Below, piece by piece: positions 52,614 through 61,824 of a DNA stretch of 64,000 nucleotides. The stretch comes from Chromobacterium sphagni. GTDB taxonomy: Bacteria > Pseudomonadota > Gammaproteobacteria > Burkholderiales > Chromobacteriaceae. Below the pieces are notes generated by a model. The model worked only from the letters and a program-made list of their open reading frames with translations, had not been told where the DNA came from and ran no database searches. The stretch's first letter is position 1. Each line of letters starts with the position of its first letter. The DNA lies in contig NZ_MKCT01000001.1 of the NCBI RefSeq assembly GCF_001855555.1, forward strand, positions 1,116,001 through 1,180,000, in the 5' to 3' direction. The translations under genes were made by a program, and so were the position numbers.

Positions 52614-52633
52614 GGGCGGCTAGCTTGCCGCCC
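52614..52633 (+). promoter_or_regulatory. Hairpin just before the permease ribosome binding site
   Basis: GGGCGGC-TAGCTT-GCCGCCC is a perfect seven-base stem ending seven bases before AAGGAG. It could act as part of a leader or stabilise the messenger 5' end; no T-run follows, so it is not a standard attenuator. Confidence 0.35.
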
Positions 52634-52654
52634 GCCCAATAAGGAGAATTGACC

Positions 52655-54025
52655 GTGAGCGAGACCCATACCGGTTTGAAGCGCGAGCTGAAAAACCGAC
52701 ACATACAGTTGATCGCGCTGGGCGGCGCAGTCGGCACCGGCCTGTTCCTCGGCTCGGCCAGCGTACTGAAGGCTGCCGGCCCCTCGATGATACTTGGCTA
52801 CGCCATCGCCGGTTTCATCGCCTTCCTGATCATGCGCCAGCTGGGTGAAATGGTGGCCGAGGAGCCGGTGGCGGGTTCGTTCAGCCATTTCGCCTATCGC
52901 TACTGGGGCAGGTTCGCCGGCTTCCTGTCCGGCTGGAACTACTGGGTGCTGTATGTGCTGGTGGGCATGGCCGAGCTGACTGCGGTCGGCGAATACGTGC
53001 AGTACTGGTGGCCGCACGTGCCCACTTGGGCGACCGCGCTGGTCTGTTTCGTCGCCATCAACGGCATCAATCTCGCCAACGTCAAATCCTACGGCGAGTC
53101 GGAATTCTGGTTCGCGCTGATCAAGGTGGCGGCGGTGATCGCGATGATCGTGTTCGGGGCCTACCTGCTGCTGTCCGGCCATGGCGGCCCGCAAGCTTCG
53201 GTCAGCAATCTGTGGAACGACGGCGGCTTCTTCCCGCACGGCGCCGGCGGCTTGTTCATGATGATGGCGGTGATCATGTTCTCCTTCGGCGGCCTGGAGC
53301 TGATCGGCATGACGGCGGCCGAGGCGGCCGATCCGCAGAAGACCATCCCCAAAGCGGTGAACCAGGTGATCTACCGCATCCTGATCTTCTACATCGGTTC
53401 CTTGGTGGTGCTGCTGTCGCTGTACCCGTGGAGCAAGGTGGCCGCCGGCGGCAGCCCCTTCGTGATGATCTTCCAGCAGATCGGCGCCGGCTTCACCGCG
53501 CACGCGCTGAACTTCGTGGTGCTGACCGCCGCGCTGTCGGTGTATAACAGCGGGGTCTACGCCACCAGCCGCATGCTGTACGGCCTGGCCGAACAAGGCA
53601 ACGCGCCGCAGGCGCTGAAGCAGCTGGACAAGCGCGGCGTGCCGGTCAACGCCACGCTGCTGTCAGCGGCTGCCACTTTCGCCTGCGTGATCCTCAACTA
53701 CCTGTTGCCGGGCCAGGCTTTCGGCATCCTGATGTCGCTGGTGGTGGCGGCGCTGGTGACCAACTGGGCGATGATCAGCCTGACCCACCTGAAGTTCCGC
53801 CAGGCCAAGGCCGGCCAGAAGCTGGTGTTTCCGTCGATCTGGTTCCCGCTGGCCAACTGGGTGTGCCTGGCTTTCATGCTGATGATCCTGGGCATCCTGC
53901 TGTTCACGCCGGGCATGGCGGTGTCGGTGTACGTGCTGCCGGCGTGGCTGGCGCTGCTGTGGGTGGGGTTCCGCTTAAAAAAGCCGCAGCCGGCAAAGGC
54001 CGGGCTGGCGGGTGAGAACGCCTGA
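52655..54025 (+). CDS. Amino-acid permease of the AAT family (AroP/PheP-like), GTG start
   Basis: The permease has 456 residues from the GTG at 52655, which stands eight bases after AAGGAG; a TTG six bases earlier is too close to that site. It has twelve membrane helices and the APC-superfamily motifs LKNRHIQLIALGGAVGTGLFLGS at the start and FSFGGLELIGMTAAEA in the middle. GluLeu in that second motif and WPHVPTW are like aromatic amino-acid permeases, but other neutral amino acids are possible. A terminator follows. Confidence 0.88.
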   Translation: MSETHTGLKRELKNRHIQLIALGGAVGTGLFLGSASVLKAAGPSMILGYAIAGFIAFLIMRQLGEMVAEEPVAGSFSHFAYRYWGRFAGFLSGWNYWVLYVLVGMAELTAVGEYVQYWWPHVPTWATALVCFVAINGINLANVKSYGESEFWFALIKVAAVIAMIVFGAYLLLSGHGGPQASVSNLWNDGGFFPHGAGGLFMMMAVIMFSFGGLELIGMTAAEAADPQKTIPKAVNQVIYRILIFYIGSLVVLLSLYPWSKVAAGGSPFVMIFQQIGAGFTAHALNFVVLTAALSVYNSGVYATSRMLYGLAEQGNAPQALKQLDKRGVPVNATLLSAAATFACVILNYLLPGQAFGILMSLVVAALVTNWAMISLTHLKFRQAKAGQKLVFPSIWFPLANWVCLAFMLMILGILLFTPGMAVSVYVLPAWLALLWVGFRLKKPQPAKAGLAGENA

Positions 54026-54053
54026 CCCGCAGTGTGAGCGTTGTTGAGTGACG

Positions 54054-54085
54054 AGGCCGCCTTCCGGGCGGCCTTGTTCATTTTT
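54054..54085 (+). terminator. Rho-independent terminator after the amino-acid permease
   Basis: AGGCCGCC-TTCCG-GGCGGCCT forms a perfect eight-base stem, followed by TGTTCATTTTT. Confidence 0.8.
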
Positions 54086-54097
54086 CGGCCGGCGGGA

Positions 54098-54418
54098 CTA
54101 CAGCAGCCAGCGCATCAGGCCGTAGACGGCGAAGCTGACCAGTATCGCCAGCAGCGTCTTGCCGCTTTTCCAGGCGACGACGATGGCGACGATGGTGCCG
54201 ACCAGGTAGGGGTTGGCCGGGGAGGCGTCGATATGGCCGGCCGGCGCCAGCGCCAGCGGCACCACCAGCGCGCTGAGCACCGCCGCCGGCACGTAATGCA
54301 GCGCGCGGTTCAGCCAGGCGGGGAAGGCCAGTTTGTGGCCGAACACCAGGAAGCTGGCGCGGATGGCTAGGGTGGCGGCCAGCATGCCGGCGATGATCAG
54401 CCCGTGTTGCGCGTTCAT
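54098..54418 (-). CDS. azlD: AzlD-family branched-chain amino-acid export subunit
   Basis: The 106-residue protein has four hydrophobic helices and the family pattern [35 protein letters not shown]. It works with the larger AzlC subunit to export branched-chain amino acids or their analogues. Its ATG overlaps the azlC stop by four bases. Confidence 0.92.
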   Translation of the reverse strand: MNAQHGLIIAGMLAATLAIRASFLVFGHKLAFPAWLNRALHYVPAAVLSALVVPLALAPAGHIDASPANPYLVGTIVAIVVAWKSGKTLLAILVSFAVYGLMRWLL

Positions 54419-55119
54419 GGCCGGATCCTGTGCTGGCGGTATTCCAATGTCAGGCCAGCCGCCACGCCCAGCAGCGCCGCCAGCATCAGGTCCAGCTTGT
54501 AGGGCAGGCCGCGCGCCAGCAGCGCGGTGAGGCCGGCGACGGCGGCGGCTACCAGCGTGGGCCGTTTCTTCAACTGCGGCGCGACGATGGCGGCGAAGGT
54601 GGCCACCATGGCGAAGTCCAGCCCCAGCTTGGCCAGCCCGGGCACCGAGCGCCCCAGCCAGACGCCGGCCAGCGTCCAGGCCAGCCAGTTGCCGTACATC
54701 GCCAGCGACGAGCCCAGCCAGTACCACTGCCCGCCGGCGGCGCCCTGGCTGCGGAAGCGGTGCTCCACCACCGCGAAGGTTTCGTCGGTGAGCCAGAACG
54801 CCAACGGCCAGCGCCAGGCCAGCGGCCATTGCCGGGCGTAAGGCAGCAGGGTGGCGCTGTACAGCGCATGGCGTAGATTGACGACGAAGGTGGTCAGCCA
54901 GATCACCGGCAGCGCGGCGCCGGCCGAAATCAGGCTGACCGCGATGAATTGCGAGGAGCCGGCGAAGACCAGCAGCGACATGGCGAAGGTTGTGGCGGGC
55001 GACAGGCCGGCGGCGACGGCCAGCGTGCCGAAGATCACGCCGAACGGGGCGGCGCCGACCACCATTGGAATGGTGTCGCGCGCGCCGTCCAGCGCCAGTT
55101 GCGGAGGGGTGCGGCTCAT
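54415..55119 (-). CDS. azlC: AzlC-family branched-chain amino-acid export subunit
   Basis: The 234-residue membrane protein shows the family signatures [41 protein letters not shown] and [14 protein letters not shown]. It forms the main channel with AzlD. The ATG at 55119 gives [15 protein letters not shown], a normal start. Confidence 0.94.
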   Translation of the reverse strand: MSRTPPQLALDGARDTIPMVVGAAPFGVIFGTLAVAAGLSPATTFAMSLLVFAGSSQFIAVSLISAGAALPVIWLTTFVVNLRHALYSATLLPYARQWPLAWRWPLAFWLTDETFAVVEHRFRSQGAAGGQWYWLGSSLAMYGNWLAWTLAGVWLGRSVPGLAKLGLDFAMVATFAAIVAPQLKKRPTLVAAAVAGLTALLARGLPYKLDLMLAALLGVAAGLTLEYRQHRIRP

Positions 55120-55194
55120 GCCTGCGGATCCTGCCTGAGAGGGAGAATCAATATAGCATGCTGCCGTGCGGCTACGGATGGTCGCGGTACGGAC

Positions 55195-55842
55195 TCAGGA
55201 GCCGGCCATGAAGGTGCGGATGCCGGAGCCGACGAACTGCACGCCGATGCAGATCAGCAGGAAGCCCATCAGCCGGGTCATCACTTCGCGGCCGCCGCGT
55301 CCCAGCCGTTCCGAGATCAGCAGCGACGACTTCAGCGTCAGCCACATGCCGACGCAGGTCAGGCCGATCGCGGAGAAGGTCATGGCGAAGGCCAGCGCCT
55401 TGGCCGGCAGCGTGGCCAGTTCGGCGATTTCGGTGGAGATGCCTATCACCACCGCGATGGTTCCTGGGCCGCTGATGCCGGGCATGGCCAACGGGAAGAA
55501 CGCGTAGTCCTCGCGTTCGCCCGACTGCTTGGGCGTCTGGCCCGGGTCTTGCGACAGGAACAGCATGCGATAGCCCAGCACCGCCACCACGAAGCCGCCG
55601 GCGATGCGCAGCGCGCCGTAGGAGATGCCGAAGGCCGCCATGATCAGGTTGCCGGCCAGCAGGCTCACCACCATGATGGCGGCGGCGAACACGCAGGCGC
55701 GGCGCGCCTGACTGTCGCGGCCGCTGACGCTCATTTCGCGCGTCAGCGTGATGAACAGCGGAATCTTCGACAGCGGGTTGGTGATGGTGATCAGGCTAAG
55801 CAGACCGCCAAACAGGAATTGCAGCGACAACGTTTTGAACAT
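55195..55842 (-). CDS. MarC-family membrane protein
   Basis: The 215-residue protein has six membrane helices and the family pattern TITNPLSKIPLFITLT near the start, then AFFPLAMPGISGPGTIAVVIG and RLMGFLLICIGVQFV near the end. MarC proteins are abundant in proteobacteria but their cargo is not settled; a link to multidrug resistance has been withdrawn for the E. coli member, as I recall. It stands alone, divergent from the copper chaperone. Confidence 0.92.
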   Translation of the reverse strand: MFKTLSLQFLFGGLLSLITITNPLSKIPLFITLTREMSVSGRDSQARRACVFAAAIMVVSLLAGNLIMAAFGISYGALRIAGGFVVAVLGYRMLFLSQDPGQTPKQSGEREDYAFFPLAMPGISGPGTIAVVIGISTEIAELATLPAKALAFAMTFSAIGLTCVGMWLTLKSSLLISERLGRGGREVMTRLMGFLLICIGVQFVGSGIRTFMAGS

Positions 55843-56036
55843 GATGCAGGGCCGATTGAATAGCCTTGCGATTGTAGAGGGTTCTGCCTGGGCCGGATAG
55901 CAGGCGCTTGCGCTTTAAACCAGCGGCATGCGGAGGTGTTGTGCCGGACCGACGGCTGCGACATTTTGCCGCGGCGCGCGCGCATTCCGCCATGTTAAAG
56001 TTGCGCCATTTCCCTTTGCAATCGATGGAGTCCGCG

Positions 56037-56498
56037 ATGAAACGTCTTGCCGCCGCCCTGCTCGGCCTGTGCCTGTCCGGCCTGGTTGCCGCCCATTCTT
56101 TCCAGCTGGGCGCCATCCATATCGGCCACCCGTGGAGCCGCGCGATGCCGGCCGCCAGCCCCACCGGCGGCGTTTACCTGTCGCTGCAGAACCAGGGCAA
56201 GACCGAAGACCGCCTGTTGTCGGCCAGCACCCCGCGCGCCGAAAGCGCCGAGCTGCACACCCATATCAACGACAACGGCGTGATGCGCATGCGCAAGGTG
56301 GAGGGCGGCGTGGCGCTGGCGCCGGGCCAGACCGTCAAGTTTGCGCCGGGCAGCTATCATGTGATGTTGATGGGCTTGAAGCAGCCGTTGAACAAGGGCG
56401 ATCATTTTCCGCTGACGCTTAAGTTCGACAAGGCCGGCAGCGTCACGGTGGACGTGGTGGTGCAGGACGGCGGCGAGGCCGACAGCCACAGCCACTGA
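56037..56498 (+). CDS. PCuAC-type periplasmic copper chaperone
   Basis: The 153-residue protein has a signal peptide (MKRLAAALLGLCLSGLVAAHS) and the PCuAC copper site: His in ELHTHIN, Met in VMRMRK and the pair His-Val-Met in YHVMLMG. The tail is His-rich (DSHSH). It delivers copper to the CuA or CuB site of cytochrome oxidase in relatives. The ATG at 56037 has GGAG upstream. No SCO protein is next to it. Confidence 0.92.
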   Translation: MKRLAAALLGLCLSGLVAAHSFQLGAIHIGHPWSRAMPAASPTGGVYLSLQNQGKTEDRLLSASTPRAESAELHTHINDNGVMRMRKVEGGVALAPGQTVKFAPGSYHVMLMGLKQPLNKGDHFPLTLKFDKAGSVTVDVVVQDGGEADSHSH

Positions 56499-56850
56499 GC
56501 GTTTTCGCCTGCAACAACAGCAGCCGGCCCCGTAGGGCAAGCTGCTGTTTTTATTTGCGTTGGTCCGACGTTGCGCCGAAGTTACATGGTGCTTTGCAGC
56601 AACTGCCGGCGCGGCGGCCATTCGCTTTACAGCCGGATGGCGGCTGGGCACACTGGGCCCGGGTAATGAGTTTTGAACAAGACGTCATCACTGGCCGCCG
56701 GCTCCCGAAACTGGTTTTGCGCCAAGTCTGCCTATAAAAGAGAAATGATGGAGGAGCGGGTGTTCCACACCCGACAACAAGCTACAAGACAGGGAGCCGG
56801 CGACGTTTTTTGCGGTATGCTGTGCTTTTGTTCCGCCATCGCCTTTTGTC
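56499..56850. other. Gap after the copper chaperone
   Basis: This 352-base stretch holds the chaperone terminator and no supported gene. A perfect seven-base hairpin CGGGTGT-TCC-ACACCCG lies at 56757-56773. TATAAA occurs near 56733 without a well-spaced -35, a weak promoter candidate for the SelW-like gene. The remaining sequence shows nothing I can name. Confidence 0.5.
56516..56553 (+). terminator. Rho-independent terminator after the copper chaperone
   Basis: AACAGCAGC pairs with GCTGCTGTT around a sixteen-base loop that may itself fold; TTTTTATTT follows. Confidence 0.75.
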
Positions 56851-57153
56851 ATGACTTCCCCTGATTCCCCCACTGCCCTTCCCAAAGTCGCCATCCACTA
56901 CTGTACCGGTTGCCGCTGGCTGCTGCGCGCCGGCTGGCTGGCGCAGGAACTGCTCACCACTTTTGAGAAAGAGCTGTCCGAAGTGGCGCTGCGGCCCGGG
57001 AGCGGCGGCGTGTTCCGCATCGAGGTGGACGGCGAGTTGCTGTGGGACCGCAGCCGCGACGGCGGCTTCCCCGAGTTGAAGATTCTCAAGCAGCTTGTGC
57101 GCGACCGCATCGCGCCGGACAAGCCGCTGGGCCATAGCGACCGCCCCGGCTGA
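56851..57153 (+). CDS. SelW/SelT/SelH-family thioredoxin-like protein (Cys form)
   Basis: The 100-residue protein has the Rdx layout: a first strand ending in the redox motif CTGC (IHYCTGCRWLLRAGWLAQELL), then EVALRPGSGGVFRIEVDGELLW and GGFPELKILKQLVRD. Animal homologues use selenocysteine in place of the second Cys; here it is Cys. Its redox partner is unknown. It ends eight bases before dinB and is probably co-transcribed with it. Confidence 0.9.
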   Translation: MTSPDSPTALPKVAIHYCTGCRWLLRAGWLAQELLTTFEKELSEVALRPGSGGVFRIEVDGELLWDRSRDGGFPELKILKQLVRDRIAPDKPLGHSDRPG

Positions 57154-57161
57154 GACCGCTG

Positions 57162-58304
57162 ATGTCCGCCCCGCTGCGCAAGATCATCCATGTCGACTGC
57201 GACTGCTTCTATGCGGCCATCGAGATGCGCGATGACCCCAGCCTGCGCCCGTTGCCGCTGGCGGTGGGTGGACGGCCGGAAACGCGCGGGGTGATCGCCA
57301 CCTGCAACTACATCGCCCGCCGCTACGGCGTGCATTCGGCGATGTCGTCGGCGCGCGCGCTCAGGCTGTGTCCGGAGCTGGTGATCCTGCCGCCCGACAT
57401 GGCGCGTTATCGGCTGGCGAGCCAGCAGATCATGGCCATCTATCAGCGCTACACCGAGGTGATCGAACCCTTGTCGCTGGACGAGGCGTATCTGGACGTC
57501 ACCGGCCAGCCGCACGAGCAGGGCAGCGCTACGCTGATGGCGGAGGCGATCCGCCGCCAGATTCGCGACGAGGTGGGCATCACCGCCTCGGCCGGCATCG
57601 CGCCCAACAAGTTCCTGGCCAAGGTGGCCAGCGACTGGAATAAGCCGGACGGCCAGTTTCTGGTGCGCCCGCGCGACATCGACGCCTTCGTCGTCACCTT
57701 GCCGGTGGAGAAGATACACGGCGTCGGCCGCGTCACCGCCGAGCGGCTGCACCGCTTGGGCATACGCAACTGCGGCGATCTCAGGCGCTGGTCGCCATCC
57801 GACCTGTTCCGCCATTTCGGCAGCTTCGGCGAGCGGCTGCTGGCGCTGGCGCAGGGCCGCGACGAGCGGCCGGTGTCCACCGATCGCAGCCGCAAGACGA
57901 TCAGCGTCGAAGAGACCTACGCCCAGGACCTGCCCGACCTCGCCAGCTGCCTGTCCAAGCTGCCGGAACTGGTGGACCGCCTGCAGGCGCGGCTGGCGCG
58001 CAGCGGCAGCCCGGAATTCAAGGGCCTGTCGGTGAAGCTGAAATTCGACGACTTTACCCAGACCACGGTGGAGCAAGCCGGCCACGCCCTATCCATGGCG
58101 GCCTTCGGCCAGTTGCTGCGCACCGGCTTCGCCCGCGGGGCGCGGCCGGTGCGCTTGCTGGGCGTGGGGGTGAAGCTGGCGGATGAGCACGATCTGCCGC
58201 GCCAGCTGAGACTGTTCGGCCGCGACGGCCGGCCGCTGCCGGACAGCCAGCCAGGTGACCCGGCCGTCGGCGGCGCGGAGCCTACAGCCGGCGCAGATTG
58301 CTGA
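57162..58304 (+). CDS. dinB: DNA polymerase IV
   Basis: The 380-residue Y-family polymerase copies past damaged bases. The catalytic residues are intact: HVDCDCFYAAIE near 10-21 and LSLDEAYLDV near 105, with the SAGIAPNKFLAKVASDWNKP motif. The helix-hairpin-helix and little-finger domains follow. A sliding-clamp motif RQLRLF sits near residue 350, with a further 30-residue tail. The gene end overlaps the convergent rodA gene by 23 bases. No LexA box was identified upstream. Confidence 0.95.
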   Translation: MSAPLRKIIHVDCDCFYAAIEMRDDPSLRPLPLAVGGRPETRGVIATCNYIARRYGVHSAMSSARALRLCPELVILPPDMARYRLASQQIMAIYQRYTEVIEPLSLDEAYLDVTGQPHEQGSATLMAEAIRRQIRDEVGITASAGIAPNKFLAKVASDWNKPDGQFLVRPRDIDAFVVTLPVEKIHGVGRVTAERLHRLGIRNCGDLRRWSPSDLFRHFGSFGERLLALAQGRDERPVSTDRSRKTISVEETYAQDLPDLASCLSKLPELVDRLQARLARSGSPEFKGLSVKLKFDDFTQTTVEQAGHALSMAAFGQLLRTGFARGARPVRLLGVGVKLADEHDLPRQLRLFGRDGRPLPDSQPGDPAVGGAEPTAGADC

Positions 58305-59379
58305 TGCCCATCAGCATGCCCATGCCGATGAACAGGGTGACGGTGGCGGTGCCGCCGTAGGACATGAAGGGCAGCGGCACGCCGACCACCGGCAGGATGC
58401 CGGACACCATGCCCATGTTGACGAAGGCGTAGACGAAGAAGGACATGGTGATGGAGGCGGCCATCAGCCGGCCGTACAGGGTCTGGGCGCTGGCGGTGAT
58501 CATTATCGCCCGGCTGAGGATCAGCAGGTACAGCGCCAGCAGCAGCACGTTGCCGGCCAGGCCGAACTCCTCGGAATACACCGCGAAGATGAAGTCGGTA
58601 GTACGTTCTGGAATATAGTCGAGGTGGGTCTGGGTGCCGTTGAGCCAGCCCTTGCCCCAGGGGCCGCCGGAGCCGATGGCTATCATCGATTGGATGATGT
58701 GGTAGCCGGTGCCCAGCGGGTCGGTGGTGGGGTCGATCAGCGTCAGCACCCGCTTGCGCTGGTAGTCGTGCAGGTGGTTCCATACCAGCGGCAGGCTGGC
58801 GGCGAACAGCACCACGCCGGCCAGGATCACCTTCCACGGCAGGCCGGCGAAGAACAGCACGAACAGGCCGGCGGCGGCGATCAGCAAGGTGGTCCCCAGG
58901 TCCGGCTGCTTGAGCACCAGCGCGCTGGGAATGGCGATCAGCAGCGCGGCGATCAGATAGTGCCACCAGCGCAATGACAACTCGTATTTCTGGAAGAACC
59001 AGGCCAGCATCATCGGCAGCGCGATCTTGAGGATCTCCGACGGCTGGATGCGGGTGATGCCCAGGTTCAGCCAGCGGGTGGAGCCATTGACGGTGATGCC
59101 CTTGAAATGCACCGCCACCAACAGCAGCACGCCCAGCACGTAGATGGGCGGCGCGAAATTCATCACGCTCTGCGGCCGCATGCGCGCGATCAGCCACATC
59201 ACCAGCAGCGACAGCACGGTGTAGGCCAGCTTGTTGTCTATCTTGTCGAAGGACTGGTTGTTGGCGGAGTAGAGCAGCACCATGCTGACCAGGAAGATCA
59301 GCCCCAGGAACAGCATCATCCAGCCGTCCAGCGGTTCCTTGATCTGTTGCCAGACGCGGTTAATCAGGGGTGTCTTCAT
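58282..59379 (-). CDS. rodA: Peptidoglycan polymerase RodA
   Basis: The 365-residue SEDS-family glycosyltransferase builds glycan strands for cell elongation with PBP2. Ten or so membrane helices and the SEDS motifs NGSTRWLNLGITRIQPSE, KQPDLGTTLLI and GVPLPFMSYGGT are clear. The ATG at 59379 has GGGGA five bases upstream and gives MKTPLINRV; a start at 59391 is possible. It overlaps the mrdA gene by 20 bases and the convergent dinB by 23. Confidence 0.95.
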   Translation of the reverse strand: MKTPLINRVWQQIKEPLDGWMMLFLGLIFLVSMVLLYSANNQSFDKIDNKLAYTVLSLLVMWLIARMRPQSVMNFAPPIYVLGVLLLVAVHFKGITVNGSTRWLNLGITRIQPSEILKIALPMMLAWFFQKYELSLRWWHYLIAALLIAIPSALVLKQPDLGTTLLIAAAGLFVLFFAGLPWKVILAGVVLFAASLPLVWNHLHDYQRKRVLTLIDPTTDPLGTGYHIIQSMIAIGSGGPWGKGWLNGTQTHLDYIPERTTDFIFAVYSEEFGLAGNVLLLALYLLILSRAIMITASAQTLYGRLMAASITMSFFVYAFVNMGMVSGILPVVGVPLPFMSYGGTATVTLFIGMGMLMGISNLRRL

Positions 59380-61300
59380 GCGTGTCCCCATTTTCCATCG
59401 GTACGGTCTTGAGCAGGCCGGCCAAATCGTTCGGCACCTTGCCCAGCAGGTAGAAATCGAATAGGCCGCGCGCCACCGGAGCGGCGGCGGCGGCGCCGAA
59501 GCCGGCGTTCTCGACGATGATGGCCACTGCGATCTTCGGTTTTTCCACCGGAGCGAAAGCGATGAACCAGCTGTGGTCGCGGTACTGCTCGGCCAGCGCG
59601 GCGGCGTTGTACTTGGCGCCCTGTTTGATCGCCACCACCTGGGCGGTGCCGGTCTTGCCGGCCATCGAGTATTTCAGGCCTACGCCGACGCGGGCGCCGG
59701 TGCCGGAGATCATCACATTGTGCATGCCCTCCTTGATGTAGTCGAAATACTCCTGCGGATAGGGCAGTTGCTTGATCGGTGCCGGTTCTATCAGGCGGGT
59801 CTGGCCGGTTTTCGAGTCCACCACCTGCTGCACCAGGTGCGGTTTGAACACCTGGCCGCTGTTGGCCATGATGGCGGTGGCGTTGGCCATTTGCAGCGGG
59901 GTATAGGCGTTGAAGCCTTGGCCGATGCCGATGCTGACCGCGTCGGCCGGGTACCAGCGCCGCACTTCCGGCTTGTAGCGGGCGAAGCGCTTGGCTTTCC
60001 ACTCCTTGGACGGCAGCACGCCGCTGGCTTCGCCGTCGAGGTCGATGCCGGTCTTGCTGCCCAGACCGAAGGAGCCGACCACCGGGTGGATCTTGTCTAT
60101 CCCCATGTCCCAGGCCAGCTTGTAGAAGAAGGTATCGCTGGAGACGGTGATGGCGCGCTGCAGGTTGACCATGCCGTTGCCGCCCTTCTTGCTGTCGCGG
60201 AACTGGTGGCTGGAGCCGGGCAGGGTGAAGTAGCCGGGCGCCGGGCGGATGTCGTGTTCGCCTATGCTGTGGGTGACCAGCGCCGCCATCGACATGAAGG
60301 GTTTGAAGGTGGAGCCGGGCGGATAGGTGCCGCGCAGCGCGCGGTTGACCAGCGGTTTCTGCCAGTCGGTGTTGAGCGCGGCCCAGGTCTGGCTGTCGAT
60401 GCCGTCGATGAACAGGCTGGGGTCGAAGCCGGGCTTGGACAGGAAGGCCAACACGCCGCCGGTGGCCGGGTCGATTGCCACCAGCGCGCCGCGGCGGTCG
60501 CCGAACAGCTTGTCGGCCATCTCCTGCAGCCGGATGTCCAGCGCCAGCTTCAGCGTGTTGCCGTTGACCGGCGGCGTGCGGCGCAAGGAGCGGACCGCGC
60601 GGCCGCCGGAGTCGGTTTCCATTTCCTCGAAGCCGACCTGGCCGTGCAGGTCTTCCTCGTACACCGCTTCCAGGCCGGTCTTGCCGATGTAGTTGGTGCC
60701 CTTGTAATTGGTGGTCTTGTCCTCGTCGGCGAGACGCTCCTGGTCTTTCTGGTTGATGCGGCCGATGTAGCCCAGCACGTGGCTGGTCATTTCCTTGTAC
60801 GGGTAGTCGCGGAACAGCCTGGCCTTCACCTCCACGCCGGGGAACTGCCAGGCGTTGGCGGCCACGCGCGCGGCTTCCGTGTCGGTGAGCTTCACTTTCA
60901 GCGGGATGGCTTCGAAATTCTTGCTCTCCGCCAGCAGTTTCTTGAATAGCTTCTCGTCGCGCTGGCTGACGTCGGCCAGCTTCTTCAGCTTGTCGATGGT
61001 GGCGTTCAGGTCGGGAATCTTGCTGGGGGTCAGCTCCAGCGTGTAGGCGGAGTAGTTCTGCGCCAGCACCACGCCGTTGCGGTCCAGGATCAGGCCGCGG
61101 TTGGGCAGGATGGGCACCAGCGAGATGCGGTTGTTCTGCGCCAGCGTGGAGAAGTGGTCGTGTTGCAGCACCTGCAGCCAGACGAAGCGGGCCAGCAGGA
61201 TCAGGAACATCAGGATGATCAATGCGTAGGCGATGATCAGCCGCAGCTGGAACTCTTCTTCCTCGGTCTGCGGATTCTTGAAGCGGGCGGGGCGGCGCAT
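59360..61300 (-). CDS. mrdA: Penicillin-binding protein 2
   Basis: The 646-residue transpeptidase has an N-terminal membrane anchor (LRLIIAYALIILMFLILLARFVWLQ), a pedestal domain and the penicillin-binding domain. The active Ser is in PPGSTFKP near 330, with SSD (VSSDTFF) and KTGT near 545. It crosslinks the wall made by RodA during elongation. Gene order mreB-C-D-mrdA-rodA is the standard rod-shape block. Confidence 0.96.
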   Translation of the reverse strand: MRRPARFKNPQTEEEEFQLRLIIAYALIILMFLILLARFVWLQVLQHDHFSTLAQNNRISLVPILPNRGLILDRNGVVLAQNYSAYTLELTPSKIPDLNATIDKLKKLADVSQRDEKLFKKLLAESKNFEAIPLKVKLTDTEAARVAANAWQFPGVEVKARLFRDYPYKEMTSHVLGYIGRINQKDQERLADEDKTTNYKGTNYIGKTGLEAVYEEDLHGQVGFEEMETDSGGRAVRSLRRTPPVNGNTLKLALDIRLQEMADKLFGDRRGALVAIDPATGGVLAFLSKPGFDPSLFIDGIDSQTWAALNTDWQKPLVNRALRGTYPPGSTFKPFMSMAALVTHSIGEHDIRPAPGYFTLPGSSHQFRDSKKGGNGMVNLQRAITVSSDTFFYKLAWDMGIDKIHPVVGSFGLGSKTGIDLDGEASGVLPSKEWKAKRFARYKPEVRRWYPADAVSIGIGQGFNAYTPLQMANATAIMANSGQVFKPHLVQQVVDSKTGQTRLIEPAPIKQLPYPQEYFDYIKEGMHNVMISGTGARVGVGLKYSMAGKTGTAQVVAIKQGAKYNAAALAEQYRDHSWFIAFAPVEKPKIAVAIIVENAGFGAAAAAPVARGLFDFYLLGKVPNDLAGLLKTVPMENGDTHEDTPD

Positions 61301-61314
61301 GGATCAGTCAGGTC

Positions 61315-61818
61315 TCATACCGAATTGTGGCGGTAGGGAATCAGCATCAGCTTGGTCAACAGCGGCCACAGCAGCGCGCCGATCAGCGGCGGCAGGAAAT
61401 AGCTCCAGCCGACGAAGGCCGAGCCTGTCAGCATCCGCACCACCACCATGATGATCTGGTTGGTGAGCATCAGCCCCAGCACCACCAGCGCCTGCTGTCC
61501 CAGGTTGAACATCACCAGCTGGCGCTGGCGGCTCAGCGCCAGGAAGGCGGTGAACGAGTAGGCCAGCGCGTGCTGGCCGAACAGGCCAGCGGTGGAAACG
61601 TCGGCGACGATGCCCATCATGAAGGCGATGCCGATGTTGACCCGGCGCGGCTGGTTGATCACCCAGTACAGGATCAGGAGGCCGATGAAGTCCGGCAGCC
61701 AGCGCGTGCTGCCGTGCGGCAGCGGCACCAGCTCGACCAGCACGGCGGTGACGAATGTGAGCAGGATGAAGCGGCGCTTGACCGGCTTGAGCAGCTCCTT
61801 GGGGCGGTCCAACGACAT
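61315..61818 (-). CDS. mreD: Rod-shape protein MreD
   Basis: The 167-residue inner-membrane protein has five or six helices and the family style (PDFIGLLILYWVINQPRRVNIGIAFMMGIVADV). It bridges MreC and the wall enzymes. It lies between mreC (6 bases) and mrdA (14 bases). Confidence 0.94.
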   Translation of the reverse strand: MSLDRPKELLKPVKRRFILLTFVTAVLVELVPLPHGSTRWLPDFIGLLILYWVINQPRRVNIGIAFMMGIVADVSTAGLFGQHALAYSFTAFLALSRQRQLVMFNLGQQALVVLGLMLTNQIIMVVVRMLTGSAFVGWSYFLPPLIGALLWPLLTKLMLIPYRHNSV

Positions 61819-61824
61819 CGGGTT

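Larger units (their letters stand above)
52305..52654. other. Divergent intergenic region with dyads
   Basis: No gene is seen between the glycine-zipper gene and the amino-acid permease. The segment 52450-52560 is strikingly A+T-rich. It contains a perfect dyad GCAATTT-N8-AAATTGC at 52474-52495, and GGGCA with TGCCC pairing around 52544-52562. A GC hairpin lies at 52614-52633 just before the permease ribosome site. Confidence 0.5.
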
